From: Tubulanus polymorphus
Lineage: Eukaryota > Nemertea > Palaeonemertea > Tubulaniformes > Tubulanidae
DNA length: 64,000 nucleotides
Reading direction: 5' to 3'
NCBI RefSeq assembly: GCF_964204645.1
Contig: NC_134026.1
Coordinates: forward strand, 14,038,450-14,102,449
Below the pieces are notes generated by a model. It saw only the letters and a list, made by a program, of their open reading frames with translations, had not been told where the DNA came from and did not search any database. Below, piece after piece: positions 22,530-32,399 of the stretch. Positions within the stretch are counted from its first letter, which is position 1. Every line of letters begins with the position of its first letter. Made by a program: the position numbers and the translations under genes.

Positions 22530-23468
22530 AGTGGGAGTTATATCAATCCTTCTAAGAATCATAGAATATCTAATGCTATTAAAGCAGAAAGATCACATCA
22601 TATAATTACTCATAACCCTTCTAATATTAATCCCGATGAAACTTTATATGTTAGAATTCCTCGATTAACACAAAATACTTTTTATGTTCCAAATAGTATT
22701 TATTTATCAGCCGATATAAAAGTAATCGGTAATAATAATAATTATGTTGTTGATAATGTTGGAAGATATTTGATTAAAAAATTAACAATAAAGATTGGTC
22801 CAGAAACAGTTTTCTCATTAGATGATTATAATTTATTTATGCATTATAAAGATTTATGGTTAACTGAAGAAAATAGAAATAATATGATATTTCAAGGCAT
22901 CCAATCAGAAAACCAAAATAAATTAAGATCAGAAGCACATAATGCAATATTAACTAATTCTATAGATAAATTGATAAAAAGTATATATGGAAGCAAATAT
23001 AAAATTCCATTAGACTTTGAATTGATAAATAATAATGCACCTTTATATAAATACGCAATTCAAGAAGATGTTATATTCGAAATAACATTTGCTCCTGTTA
23101 ATGAAATTGTAATATCTAGCGTTAATAAAGATATGAGTTATAAATTATCGAATATATGTTTAGAATATGATACAGTAACTGATGAAAATATTTCAAGTAT
23201 AATTCAAACTCAATACAATCAAGGATTTTCATTATTATATGATTATATTGATAAATTTAAAACTGTAACTATTAATGCAAATGATGAAATAATTAATGAG
23301 AATATTAACTTCCCAAGAAGATCTATTAAAGGTATATTAATATTTTTTACCATTGCAACATATACTAATGGCGCAATAAATGTTGATAATTATTATAATC
23401 CTGGGTATCTAATACATAGGTATATTTTAAATATAGGTATATTTTTTACTAAAATCATTTTAGTATAA
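22527..23468 (+). CDS. Major capsid protein, N-terminal half (truncated)
   Basis: The 313-residue frame matches the double jelly-roll capsid proteins of Polintons by pattern: LYVRIPRLTQNTFYVPNSI, VDNVGRYLIKKLTIKIG, SLDDYNLFMHYKDLWLT, KIPLDFELI and the NINFPRRSIKGILIFF line. Such proteins usually run well past this point, so the second jelly-roll is mostly missing: the frame degenerates after about residue 290 and stops at 23468, 17 nt before an HNH endonuclease gene. The reading frame up to there is intact, in contrast to the neighbours. It could not build a capsid as it stands. Confidence 0.7.
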   Translation: MSGSYINPSKNHRISNAIKAERSHHIITHNPSNINPDETLYVRIPRLTQNTFYVPNSIYLSADIKVIGNNNNYVVDNVGRYLIKKLTIKIGPETVFSLDDYNLFMHYKDLWLTEENRNNMIFQGIQSENQNKLRSEAHNAILTNSIDKLIKSIYGSKYKIPLDFELINNNAPLYKYAIQEDVIFEITFAPVNEIVISSVNKDMSYKLSNICLEYDTVTDENISSIIQTQYNQGFSLLYDYIDKFKTVTINANDEIINENINFPRRSIKGILIFFTIATYTNGAINVDNYYNPGYLIHRYILNIGIFFTKIILV

Positions 23469-23485
23469 AAAAATATGTATAATAA

Positions 23486-24139
23486 ATGGAACCAGAACAA
23501 CCACAAACTATAAATATTACAAATAACACTGGTGTTATAAATATATATTACAAGAAGTGTTCTAAATGTGAATTAGATAAATTAGCTTTAACAGAATTTA
23601 GTAAGCGTAAGATTAGCAAAGATGGTTTTCAATATTGCTGTAAAACTTGTTTTAAACTATATACCAAACAATACAGAGAAGATAATAGAGAGGCTTATAA
23701 TGATTATATGACAGAATATATGAGAGAAAGATATCAAACAGATCTTAATTTTAGATTGAAACAATGCTTAAGATCTAGATTAACACAATTATTCAACAAA
23801 GAAACACATTCAGAAACACTATCTAATTTATTGGGTTGTTCAGATGAATTTTTCATATCATGGATAATATATCAATTCGATGATAAAATGAATATAGATA
23901 ATTATGGGGATTATTACCATATTGATCATGTGGTACCAATATCTAAATTTAACATGAATGATGAATACAATAAAAAACTTATTTGGAGTTGGAAAAATTT
24001 AAGGCCTTTAGAAAAGAAGGAAAACATAATTAAATCTAATAAACTAGATTTACAGTTATATTTAGATCAACTGGATAAAGCAAAGACATTTGTTGAATTA
24101 TGGAACTCAACACATAATGAAAAATACGTTGAAGCTTAA
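23486..24139 (+). CDS. HNH endonuclease with an N-terminal zinc motif
   Basis: An intact 217-residue frame starting in AATAAATGG. It has an N-terminal CSKC and CKTC pair (about residues 28-55), a Tyr/Arg-rich middle, and a C-terminal HNH nuclease core: YHIDHVVPISKF (His-Asp-His), SWKNLRPL (Asn) and a final Asn/Lys-rich line (KKENIIKSNK). Such enzymes cut DNA and are frequent as mobile or homing-type genes in phages and giant viruses. Its place directly behind the cut-off capsid gene fits insertion or an exchange at that point. Its intact frame among broken neighbours suggests a later arrival or lower age, which is inference. Confidence 0.8.
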   Translation: MEPEQPQTINITNNTGVINIYYKKCSKCELDKLALTEFSKRKISKDGFQYCCKTCFKLYTKQYREDNREAYNDYMTEYMRERYQTDLNFRLKQCLRSRLTQLFNKETHSETLSNLLGCSDEFFISWIIYQFDDKMNIDNYGDYYHIDHVVPISKFNMNDEYNKKLIWSWKNLRPLEKKENIIKSNKLDLQLYLDQLDKAKTFVELWNSTHNEKYVEA

Positions 24140-25286
24140 GCGCTTAGAAAACCGGTTACTCTCGATCTATGTCAAACCACCTGTATGTAATTGTATTAGG
24201 TTGTTTACAAAAGCATCTGTCGCACGTTATATTCAGTTGAATAGGGTGTACCTCATTTGAATATTGATCGAATGTGCTATTTCAGTTGAAAAGGATTAAT
24301 CAATTACATTACAAAGGAACATCTGTTGCACAGACAGTGTTTAGCTAGTGAATAACTGGCAGCTATAAACGCGCAGCACATAAGCATAGGAACGAATAGG
24401 ATATCCTCTCTATAAACACAATTTTAGGAGTTTACAGTTATAAATGTAAGTACTGTTTTTGTTGTTATTAAGGCGTCGGGAAACGTTAAACATGTAAAAC
24501 TTATCCTGGTAAGATGCGCCACAAATGGTCATGTTTAAGTGTTGTAATTAATATTTTACAACTACAACTTCAAGTTAGTTTTATTCTACGCTAGATATTT
24601 ATCTTTTAGATAACAAAATGAAGACCATTGAATCAAGAAAGTGAAGATAGATGGACGTGGAATCAGAAATAAAGGATATTTCAACTCATGAGACTGTAGT
24701 CGTTTGCCATACTGTATAGGCTTTCAATGCATTACGTTTGTCGGAATTTCAATTGCGTCATTAAGCTGTTGTTAATGACACACAGTGACAGATGTTGTAT
24801 TATACTTTATTGATTCCTGCATTCCACGCATAACTTACCGGGCCTGAGTGGAGCGGCTTGGAATGTGGAAATCGATAATGATTGTAGAATAAAATATATG
24901 TGTGTTTATGAAATAGTATTTCCACCAGTCGTTTCTTTGAATTTATTTTCAGTTTTAGGATTTATTATCGAGAATCCGAAATGACTTATCTGGACATTTA
25001 TGATTACTGCTCCTATAGATAAACAATAGTAGTGAGATATTAAATCCTATTTTAAATAAAAAATATTTAAAAAACAATAACTTCAACTAGCTAGTGAATT
25101 CTATTATATTTTTAATATTTTCTTTTCAAAAAGAGAATACTTTATATTTTGAATAGATTCAAATAGAAATTCTTTAAATTCAAATAGCTAGTATCAGTAG
25201 TCAATACTAGAATTCTTTAATTTTAACTATCTAGTATCATTTTATAATACTTATAATATTTTTCTTATTAAATTTCTCTAATATAA
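24140..25286. other. Non-coding interruption of the Polinton
   Basis: From 24140 to about 25030 the base composition is like the host flanks, not like the AT-rich viral part, and no ORF or motif is seen. It occupies the place where the rest of the capsid gene and, in a complete element, protease and ATPase genes might lie. From about 25040 the DNA is AT-rich again and contains repeated short words (CTAGTATC, AATTCTTTAA, CAAATAG) up to the next gene; this could be a promoter or spacer. No clear transposon ends were found. Confidence 0.5.
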
Positions 25287-25890
25287 ATGTCAAAGAAATC
25301 GAGTAAGAATAGTATTGATATTGAAAAAACATTAGATGATTTAGGTATCAGTGATAATAAGGATCCAGTTGTTTCTAATTCCATTTTAAGTTAAGAACAA
25401 TATAGATTAGGAATACTATTTATATTGTAAGCATCATCTAGAACTATTGATTGCTAGCGGAAAGTGTAGAGAGTTTTTAACTAAGACTATTACTTTTCAA
25501 GAATTAGATGCTATGAAACCAGATAAAGTAATAAAATATTTTAAGATTTATGAAGAAGCTAGATTAGCTAGAATAAATGATTCTATTTCAGATGGTATTG
25601 TCAAATGTTATTCAAAATTATGTAACCAGTTAATACCAATTGATGATGAAAATAAATTATATAGTGATTTGAAAAATGACTACTTAGTTATGACTGAATT
25701 ACAAAAATGGGTTGGTTATGCTTCATTTCAATTAGGATCGGTTATGACATTAATTTCTACTGGTGTCATAACATTTTCGAACATCAAGCCTATGGAATAT
25801 AAATCAGGTAAGAACGAAACAGATGTACTACAACCAAACATCGAAACAGAAAATGAATCAGAACAAAAATTAACTAAAATAAATGAGTGA
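25287..25890 (+). pseudogene. Hypothetical Polinton protein, about 200 codons
   Basis: The ATG at 25287 lies in TATAAATG. The first frame has TAA at 25392 and 25428, and near 25440 the reading continues in the next frame to 25890. The long open part (147 codons) is acidic and helical by pattern (ITFQELDAMKPDKVIKYF, LVMTELQKWVGYASFQLGS) with a moderately hydrophobic segment (SVMTLISTGVITFSNI). Its stop overlaps the start of the next small gene (ATG at 25883), indicating a tight gene cluster with the integrase. Function unknown. Confidence 0.5.
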
Positions 25891-25990
25891 TAGCGTTAAG
25901 AAAAAGGCTAGATCCATGAAACAAATTAAATGGGCAAGAGAATTAGGTAAAAGATCTTCAGAATTAAAAAAAGCTAAGAAAAGAAATTAA
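25883..25990 (+). CDS. Small basic protein, 35 aa
   Basis: A short intact frame starting in AAATAAATGAG and overlapping the previous gene by 8 nt. Of 35 residues 14 are Lys or Arg (KKKARSMKQ, KKAKKRN) and there are no cysteines or aromatic clusters apart from one Trp. Small basic proteins that condense DNA are encoded by adenoviruses and other virus-like elements; such a role is possible here but rests on composition only. The start motif, tight spacing and intact frame support a real gene. Confidence 0.5.
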   Translation: MSDSVKKKARSMKQIKWARELGKRSSELKKAKKRN

Positions 25991-25999
25991 CTGATATAA

Positions 26000-27013
26000 A
26001 TGAATCACAGACTTTATCTGATATTGATTCAAATAATAATCCATGATTAGTATCCAAGTGAAGTATCATATTCTAACGTTTCAGAATTATGGAATAAAAT
26101 TAAATCTGATAATGAAAATGGTGCCGTACGGCACCCACATGGTAATATAAAATATAGTGAATTGAAATCATGGTTACAAAATCAACCAACATATCAAAAC
26201 TACAAGAAAATGGATAAAACTTATTTAACAAGAAAAGTTATGGTTTCATATATCGATCAACAATGGCAAGCAGATTTAATTGACATGAAGAACTTAGAAG
26301 AATACAACAAAGGATATTTCTGGATATTAAATGTTATAGACATATTCAGTCGATACGCCTGGTCAATTCCAATCAAAACTAAAACTGGTATAGAAGTGAC
26401 AAATTCTTTTAAATCTAACTTTAAAGAAGTTATTCCAGATAAGATACAATTTGATGAAGGTAAGGAATTTTATAACAAACATTTTAAAAAACTATTATCT
26501 GATAACGATGTAGACTATTTTTCAACACACTCAGATAAAAAAGCATCTATTATAGAAAGATTTAATAAAACATTGAAAACTAGAATGTGGAAATACTTTA
26601 CTGCTAATGAAACATATAAATATATCGATGTATTAGATGATTTAGTGAAAGGTTATAATAATTCTAAACATAGTTCTATAAATATGAAACCTATACAAGC
26701 TAGAAAAGAAGATAATTCGGAAATAGTTTGGAATAATCTGTATGGAGCATTTGTTACACATGATTTCGGAGAACCTAAATTTAAAATAGGACAACACGTT
26801 AGAATATCTAAATATAGAAAAACCTTTTACAAAGGTTATACCCCAAATTTTACTGAAGAAATATTCAAGATTAAAAAGATAATATTAACTAAACCTTTTG
26901 TTTATAAATTAGAAGATCTAAAAGATGAAGAAATATTAGGTTATTTCTATGAACAAGAATTATCACTTGTACCAAATCCAGATGAAATAGAATACAAAAT
27001 AGAAAAAGTGTAA
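26000..27013 (+). pseudogene. Polinton retroviral-type integrase (rve, DDE)
   Basis: The ATG at 26000 lies in TATAAATG and is in frame with the whole gene; a single TAG at 26048 interrupts it early, and 26162-27013 is open. The catalytic core reads WQADLIDMKN (first Asp), IQFDEGKEFYN (second Asp) and SIIERFNKTLKTRMW (Glu), the DDE triad used for cutting and joining DNA ends. The C-terminal part (FKIGQHVRISKYRKTFYKGY) is a typical SH3/chromo-like DNA-binding tail of Polinton integrases. The 6-bp target duplication around the element is the expected product of such an enzyme. Apart from the stop the protein looks complete. Confidence 0.88.
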
Positions 27014-28387
27014 CCGGCTGGTTGTTGTATCGGCAGGCTGGCTGGGGAACTAGCATTTACACCAGCGGTACAGGATTCCATCCATCAGGAACAACAAGGC
27101 AGTTAAACCTTATATGTACAATCTTTATTGCATCCCGGAATGAGAATGATTATCAAAGCTTTACATAGTCTTTATATACAGAATCATGAGTATAATGTGA
27201 GAACTAGGTGTCAGACAAGTTGTAGACATCAGGACGCACAAATAAACACCTAGCGACATGTTTGAGAGACATTAATTAATTATCGATGAGCACTGACTAT
27301 AGCTAATTATCGTGAAAACATGTTGAGTAATGTCACATGTTGATTACGACCTTAAAGCACATATTGACACTATAGTCATAAGTTATATTATATTATTATT
27401 ATTATTATTATTATTAATAATATGTAGTAGAGCTATGAAATGTTATGAACTGTTCGATATGACATTGTAGATCTATATGATAATGAAATATGCAAATTAT
27501 ATCAGGGTGACAGATGCCCCATGTCCAATTAAATTTGGTCCTCCAAATTTGCGGAAAACGCAGATACTATAAGTTCATCAAAACTCCTTCCATCGCGAAA
27601 ACATGAAAGATTGACTTTCACCGCGCAAAAATGTGCAAACGCTGGACAGTAACATCCGGATTATCAGTCATTCACGAAAGAGTCACATGTTGTCGTTATA
27701 TACGGACGATGCGATGATACGTTAACTGTAATTTTGAATGATCTGCAAACGATCCCCGAATTCTGGTTGGTTCTGCGACGAACAGAAGTAGCGACGTGTT
27801 GTGTTGTTATAGCGTCCCGAAGATCAGTTGGTGATGCAAGTTGCAAGTAGTACGCATTTCTCTGTTTTGAAGATCTTTCGATTACTGACTGGAAATAACT
27901 TCGTGACACAATGATAGTAACATGCAACATTTGACATCAGAGCAGAGTTCAGGCAATGACACAACACAAATACAGTTACCTTTATCAGCCAAAAGGAAAA
28001 AATTATCATCATCCAAAATAAGTGGTCAGAAGTAAATAAAGAATAACCATAGTAATTGAGCAAAGATGACACCACCAGCATAACTGAACTGTTTTAACAC
28101 CTATCATCGCAGTCTCAATTAATCCACGTTATATTATATCATTGATAAATTCATACCGTACCGTACACTCATCTCAGTTATGTCTCGTATTAGATTTACA
28201 ATGACGTTATTTGCGTGTTTTCTACGAAAGATTTCATGCACTCTACTTAAAATGACTAGTATATATTAATTGAACGTATGAACTATCCGATCTTTGAACC
28301 GTTCAGGGCGTAAATAAACTGAAAATATACGTACGAGTAATAAGCTGATCAATTCATCGTTGATATCCATATGATATCCTGGAAAGC
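27014..28387. other. Non-coding block between integrase and retro-pol genes
   Basis: About 1.4 kb of host-like composition without a supported gene. It holds an (ATT)n run near 27390-27420. No copy of any sequence near 32818-33143 is found here, so no LTR pair flanks the retroelement-derived genes. Confidence 0.5.
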
Positions 28388-28933
28388 TTAAGAAAACCTA
28401 CTGTAGCTACTACTGAGTTTCGAAGAAATAGATTTTAAACGAGAAGCGTACTGACTTTGTGTGCCAGGAGGTGTTTCATACCAAGGCCGCCATGCAGGGG
28501 GAGCGAACCGCCCAAATAAAACATAGTATTCTAAGACTCCCTGGTCGTTGAAACGTGTTGATACGGCTCGAGCGGCAGTAGGTATAATGTTTTTGAGCTC
28601 GGTTTCGGTGGGAGGCCTTTCATTTTCCAAGATGACATGATATATACCCCATACATGTTCAAGACTCTCTCCGTAATCACTTACTTCAAACCAATCTCGT
28701 TTTGATGCCCGGTACCATGGACTGTCATGGTAATATTTTACGAATAGCACATTATTTTGAAATTTGGTAGCAACAACCGTTTTTCCTGTAGGGCACGGAC
28801 ATAATGCTCGACGATTTCCCGTCCGAATAGCTTCTTCGATAGCTTCTTCGATTACTTGAATCTGAACTACTCTTAACGCTATCCTGATTCGTATGATCTT
28901 GGTGAGTTTACGATCGAGCTGAACAATATACAC
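28388..28933 (-). CDS. Hypothetical ORF downstream of retro-pol, up to 181 aa
   Basis: Overlaps the end of the long retro-pol frame by 26 nt in another frame. There is no ATG at the start (GTG at 28933), so it may be expressed by a frameshift or be the remains of a fused C-terminus. It contains two aromatic-rich segments (LFVKYYHDSPWYRASKRDWF, PPAWRPWYETP) and a Ser-rich end. No membrane helix or known motif is visible, so it is not an evident envelope gene. The open length of more than 540 nt beside another intact frame suggests recent or selected coding sequence. Confidence 0.35.
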   Translation of the reverse strand: MYIVQLDRKLTKIIRIRIALRVVQIQVIEEAIEEAIRTGNRRALCPCPTGKTVVATKFQNNVLFVKYYHDSPWYRASKRDWFEVSDYGESLEHVWGIYHVILENERPPTETELKNIIPTAARAVSTRFNDQGVLEYYVLFGRFAPPAWRPWYETPPGTQSQYASRLKSISSKLSSSYSRFS

Positions 28934-31900
28934 TATTTACATTCTCATTATTTGATGAGTCTTCATTAGACATCTGATTATCAAATTCCTGGAAGCGATC
29001 ATTAGTAACATATACACCCTGTATTACGGTTCCATTTAATTTTCTTCTAGGTTTTTCACGTATCTCTACTTCACTATCCTGACATCTATCTCTATTTGTG
29101 ATTATAATATTCGCTACGTCATTCTCGTTTTCATTTCGATCGTTTTGATGTCCCTGATTATTATCAGAATTGTCTGTAATGCGATCAAAAAACTTACTTT
29201 TGCAAGGTTTCTTACGTTTTTTGCCTGATGCCGCATAGTTTTCGTGAAAGTGTCGAATTAGTTTATTTGGGATCCATTTTCCTAATTCCCAAGAATTTCC
29301 ACGATTTAAATCTGACTTCCATTTTACGCGATATTTACATAAACCACTTTCTAGTTTGTACTGTAGAATTTTCTGAATATCTGATTCATTGAAAGTCTCA
29401 GTAACTACCGGTCTATCTTTGTTATCGTCAGCCGAAATTTGAGTGTCAGTTGGAGTATCAGCTAAATTGCTAGGTTTATATTTTAAGCGCCCATGAATCT
29501 CGTCGAATAATTCAGGGTTTTCCTCAGCTGTTGAACCATCCCATGCGACCTCTTCATAATTTGGACGCGATGAGGGATCTTTGTATAACTTAAGACGGTT
29601 CCCATTGACATGCGATGGGAGTAAAACGTTATCAGAGATTCTTCGTAATTGATAAGCCCCTTTACTAGCTATTGACTGAATGAAATAGGGACCTACGTAT
29701 TTTTTACACAGTTTTGGTGATTTTCCTTTCTTAACTTTCATGACTTTTAGCCAAACGCGATCAGTAATCTGAAACTGAGGTTTTAATGCCTTTTTATCGA
29801 ACTGAGTTTTATACTTATTTTGAGCTCTTTTAATATTCTCGTTAGCGATATTTCGTGATATGACCAGCTGCCTTAATATATGTGATAAGTATGCCTTATG
29901 ATCAGTAGCTAACGAATGCCGTGGAATTAAAGCCGTGTCTATTGGTAGACGCATTTCTTGACCAAATGACATGTGGTAAGGGCTAAAACCTGAACCTTCA
30001 GTTGAAGGAACATGCCTATAACTCATCATTACACTTGGCATTAGTGTATCCCAATTAGTCTGATCCTGGTTACAATACGATAATGAATCATGGTAAGCTT
30101 TCAATATTTCCGACCGTAATGACCTAGGAACTTCAAGAACTGGGATGACCTTCTCGGCTTTAGGAATACCAGTAACTCTAGGCGTATACAAATAATATAA
30201 CGTGCCATCGATAATACCATATTGGTCGGCCCTCCAACTGAGCTTTCGAAACAGTTTTTCATCGTTGACAGCATATGATGGATCTAACTTATGTTCCAAC
30301 ATGTGACAAACTTCAGGGCAATTCCGCTGTAACTGAGTTATATTAGCAGGTTTAATCAGTTCAATCTCCTTATAAGTATCAGGAGTTAACTCAGCCACCA
30401 CGGGGCTAGTATAATCAAACACGACTTCATAAGACTGAGATCCATTTGTCATTGCTGTGAAAACAGTTTCTTGTGAAGGATCATCAGGTCTAGGAGGAGG
30501 AGGTTTATCATAATCTCGTCTACTTAAACCGTCGCAATTGCCATTTTTCTTACCCGGTCGGTGTTCAACAGAAAAATTATATGCTTGAAGAGCCAATTCC
30601 CAACGTCCTATACGTTTGTTTAGTCGGTTTTCATGAATATACGTTAAACTTTTGCTATCAGTATACACAGTGAATTCATTTCCAATCAGGTAGGGATGAA
30701 AATTCTGAATTCCTTCAATCAAAGCTAATCCTTCCTTATCACTAATATGCCATTTCTTTTCGTTTACACGTAACGCGCGACCACCATATCCGATAACATG
30801 TTCTAAATTATTCTTTTTCTGAGACAAAACGTAACCAATAGCATAGTCCGAAGAGTCAACTGAGAGATAGAAACGAGAATTGAAATCAGGGAATATCAGA
30901 ATTGGATCACTAGTTAATTCCTGTTTAAGCGTATCAAAAGCTTTTTGACAATCAGGGGTCCATTTGAACTTCACATCTTTACAGTTCAAAGCATTCAAGG
31001 GAGAAACTATTGATGCATAATTTTGAATGAATTTCCTGTAAAAATTTGTCAACCCTAGAAAACTTCGTAATTGTTTGACATTGGACGGAACTGGAAAGCT
31101 GTTAACCTTTTCGATGTTCTTTTTACAAGTACGAAGACCCTCAGCAGATAAGGTATAACCCAGATATTCAATTTCTGGGACTGCAAATTCACACTTAGTC
31201 GGTTTGGCAGTTAGACCGGCTTGTTTAAGCTTCTCAAAAACATTTGATAAATGAACTAGGTGACTGTCAAAATCTTGAGAGAATATGATTAGATCATCAA
31301 TGAAACACAATACATATTGCCAATTCAAATGACCTAAACATTTTGACATAAGCATCTGAAAAGCCATAGGACCATTCTTAATTCCCATCGGCATTCTTTT
31401 GAAGCACATTTTGCCTTGTGTCGTTTGAAAAGCTGTTTTATGACGCGATTCTTCATGTAACGGTATCTGGTGAAATCCTGAATTAAGATCTAATTTACTA
31501 AATATCATGGGTTTAGCATCGGCTATAGTGTCAAATACATCATCAAAATGAGGTAGTGGAAATGATTGCGTTACGGTCTTCGAATTCAGTTTTCTAAAAT
31601 CAATAGTAAACCTATACGTATTGTCTGGTTTTCTGACCAAAACCACAGGATTATTGAAAACAGAATCAGTTGGTTCAATAAGATCGGCATCTAACAGTTC
31701 GTTAACCAAGTCGTTTTCTACCTGTCTCAAGTGTGGACTTTTGCGATAAGGTCTTTGAATTATAGGGTCGTCATCAGTTGTTTCTATCTTATGGGTAACT
31801 AATGAAGTTTTGCCGATTTCCTGTAAGTTACTAGCAAATATTGACCTATTACATCCAATTAAATACATTAATCTCTCTTTTTGTTCCAGAGTCAATCCTG

Positions 31901-32399
31901 AGTTTTCTGGAATTTTTATGCCTAAATTTTCCGCTATTTTAATTTTTTCATCATAATTCCGTGGTATATCAGTATCAACGGAGAAAATGTTTGCACTAGT
32001 ATTGTCATCTGCGAAATCGAAACAATCATCGTCAGTTACATTGTATGCAAATCCAAGCACATAATCTTTTGAAATTTGAATCGGTTCATTAGTAGGATTC
32101 ACAATAGTAGCGAAAATTTTACCGTCCGTGATTTTGCATAATGTTTTACCTCCACCTAAACATTTATTCAATAACTTGTGGTTGTATGGTTCAAAAACAA
32201 CCAATGAACCTTCCGCCAACGTATCTACACTTATTTGAACTATTTGTTTAGTATTTGGTGAAATAACTATGCTGTTAATCGTTTTAGCTTTATTTCTGTA
32301 CAGCTCTTGTTTATTCCTAAGAATCTTTAATGGAATCGAAACATCTTTAAATTCAATTGTGCCTGATGCAAGGTCAATGTTTACATTGTTTTCCTTCAA
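28908..32399 (-). CDS. Gypsy-like reverse transcriptase-RNase H with deleted integrase core, chromodomain
   Basis: An uninterrupted 1163-codon frame. Reverse transcriptase spans about residues 205-400 (RFTIDFRKLN, SKLDLNSGFHQ, catalytic LCFIDDLIIF near 366-369). RNase H spans about 505-625 (LSVDSSDYAIG, DKEGLALIEG, FTVYTDSKSL, ending GNCDGLSRR). The integrase should follow, but after ILKAYHDSLS (about residue 773) the sequence goes directly to NQDQTNWDTLMP, which normally lies behind the core: the HHCC zinc finger and the whole DDE core, roughly 240 residues, are missing without loss of frame. The C-terminal tail has an SH3-like part and a chromodomain-like segment (CKYRVKWKSD, SWELGKWIPNKLIRHF, about 1008-1055). 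GC content is higher than in the Polinton genes. It lies just inside the right Polinton end. Confidence 0.85.
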   Translation of the reverse strand: MKENNVNIDLASGTIEFKDVSIPLKILRNKQELYRNKAKTINSIVISPNTKQIVQISVDTLAEGSLVVFEPYNHKLLNKCLGGGKTLCKITDGKIFATIVNPTNEPIQISKDYVLGFAYNVTDDDCFDFADDNTSANIFSVDTDIPRNYDEKIKIAENLGIKIPENSGLTLEQKERLMYLIGCNRSIFASNLQEIGKTSLVTHKIETTDDDPIIQRPYRKSPHLRQVENDLVNELLDADLIEPTDSVFNNPVVLVRKPDNTYRFTIDFRKLNSKTVTQSFPLPHFDDVFDTIADAKPMIFSKLDLNSGFHQIPLHEESRHKTAFQTTQGKMCFKRMPMGIKNGPMAFQMLMSKCLGHLNWQYVLCFIDDLIIFSQDFDSHLVHLSNVFEKLKQAGLTAKPTKCEFAVPEIEYLGYTLSAEGLRTCKKNIEKVNSFPVPSNVKQLRSFLGLTNFYRKFIQNYASIVSPLNALNCKDVKFKWTPDCQKAFDTLKQELTSDPILIFPDFNSRFYLSVDSSDYAIGYVLSQKKNNLEHVIGYGGRALRVNEKKWHISDKEGLALIEGIQNFHPYLIGNEFTVYTDSKSLTYIHENRLNKRIGRWELALQAYNFSVEHRPGKKNGNCDGLSRRDYDKPPPPRPDDPSQETVFTAMTNGSQSYEVVFDYTSPVVAELTPDTYKEIELIKPANITQLQRNCPEVCHMLEHKLDPSYAVNDEKLFRKLSWRADQYGIIDGTLYYLYTPRVTGIPKAEKVIPVLEVPRSLRSEILKAYHDSLSYCNQDQTNWDTLMPSVMMSYRHVPSTEGSGFSPYHMSFGQEMRLPIDTALIPRHSLATDHKAYLSHILRQLVISRNIANENIKRAQNKYKTQFDKKALKPQFQITDRVWLKVMKVKKGKSPKLCKKYVGPYFIQSIASKGAYQLRRISDNVLLPSHVNGNRLKLYKDPSSRPNYEEVAWDGSTAEENPELFDEIHGRLKYKPSNLADTPTDTQISADDNKDRPVVTETFNESDIQKILQYKLESGLCKYRVKWKSDLNRGNSWELGKWIPNKLIRHFHENYAASGKKRKKPCKSKFFDRITDNSDNNQGHQNDRNENENDVANIIITNRDRCQDSEVEIREKPRRKLNGTVIQGVYVTNDRFQEFDNQMSNEDSSNNENVNSVYCSARS

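Noticed and set aside
13225-26050. Alternative genetic code with TAA as glutamine in the Polinton
   Set aside because: Genes also end in TAA, CAA is used freely, TGA and TAG breaks and frameshifts occur too, and copy A has CAA where copy B has TAA. Decay is simpler.
27390-27420. (ATT)n run as a retroelement tail
   Set aside because: No LINE-type coding sequence or target duplication was found beside it; treated as a simple repeat.
28388-28933. Envelope gene of the retro-pol element
   Set aside because: No signal peptide, fusion peptide or transmembrane anchor is visible.
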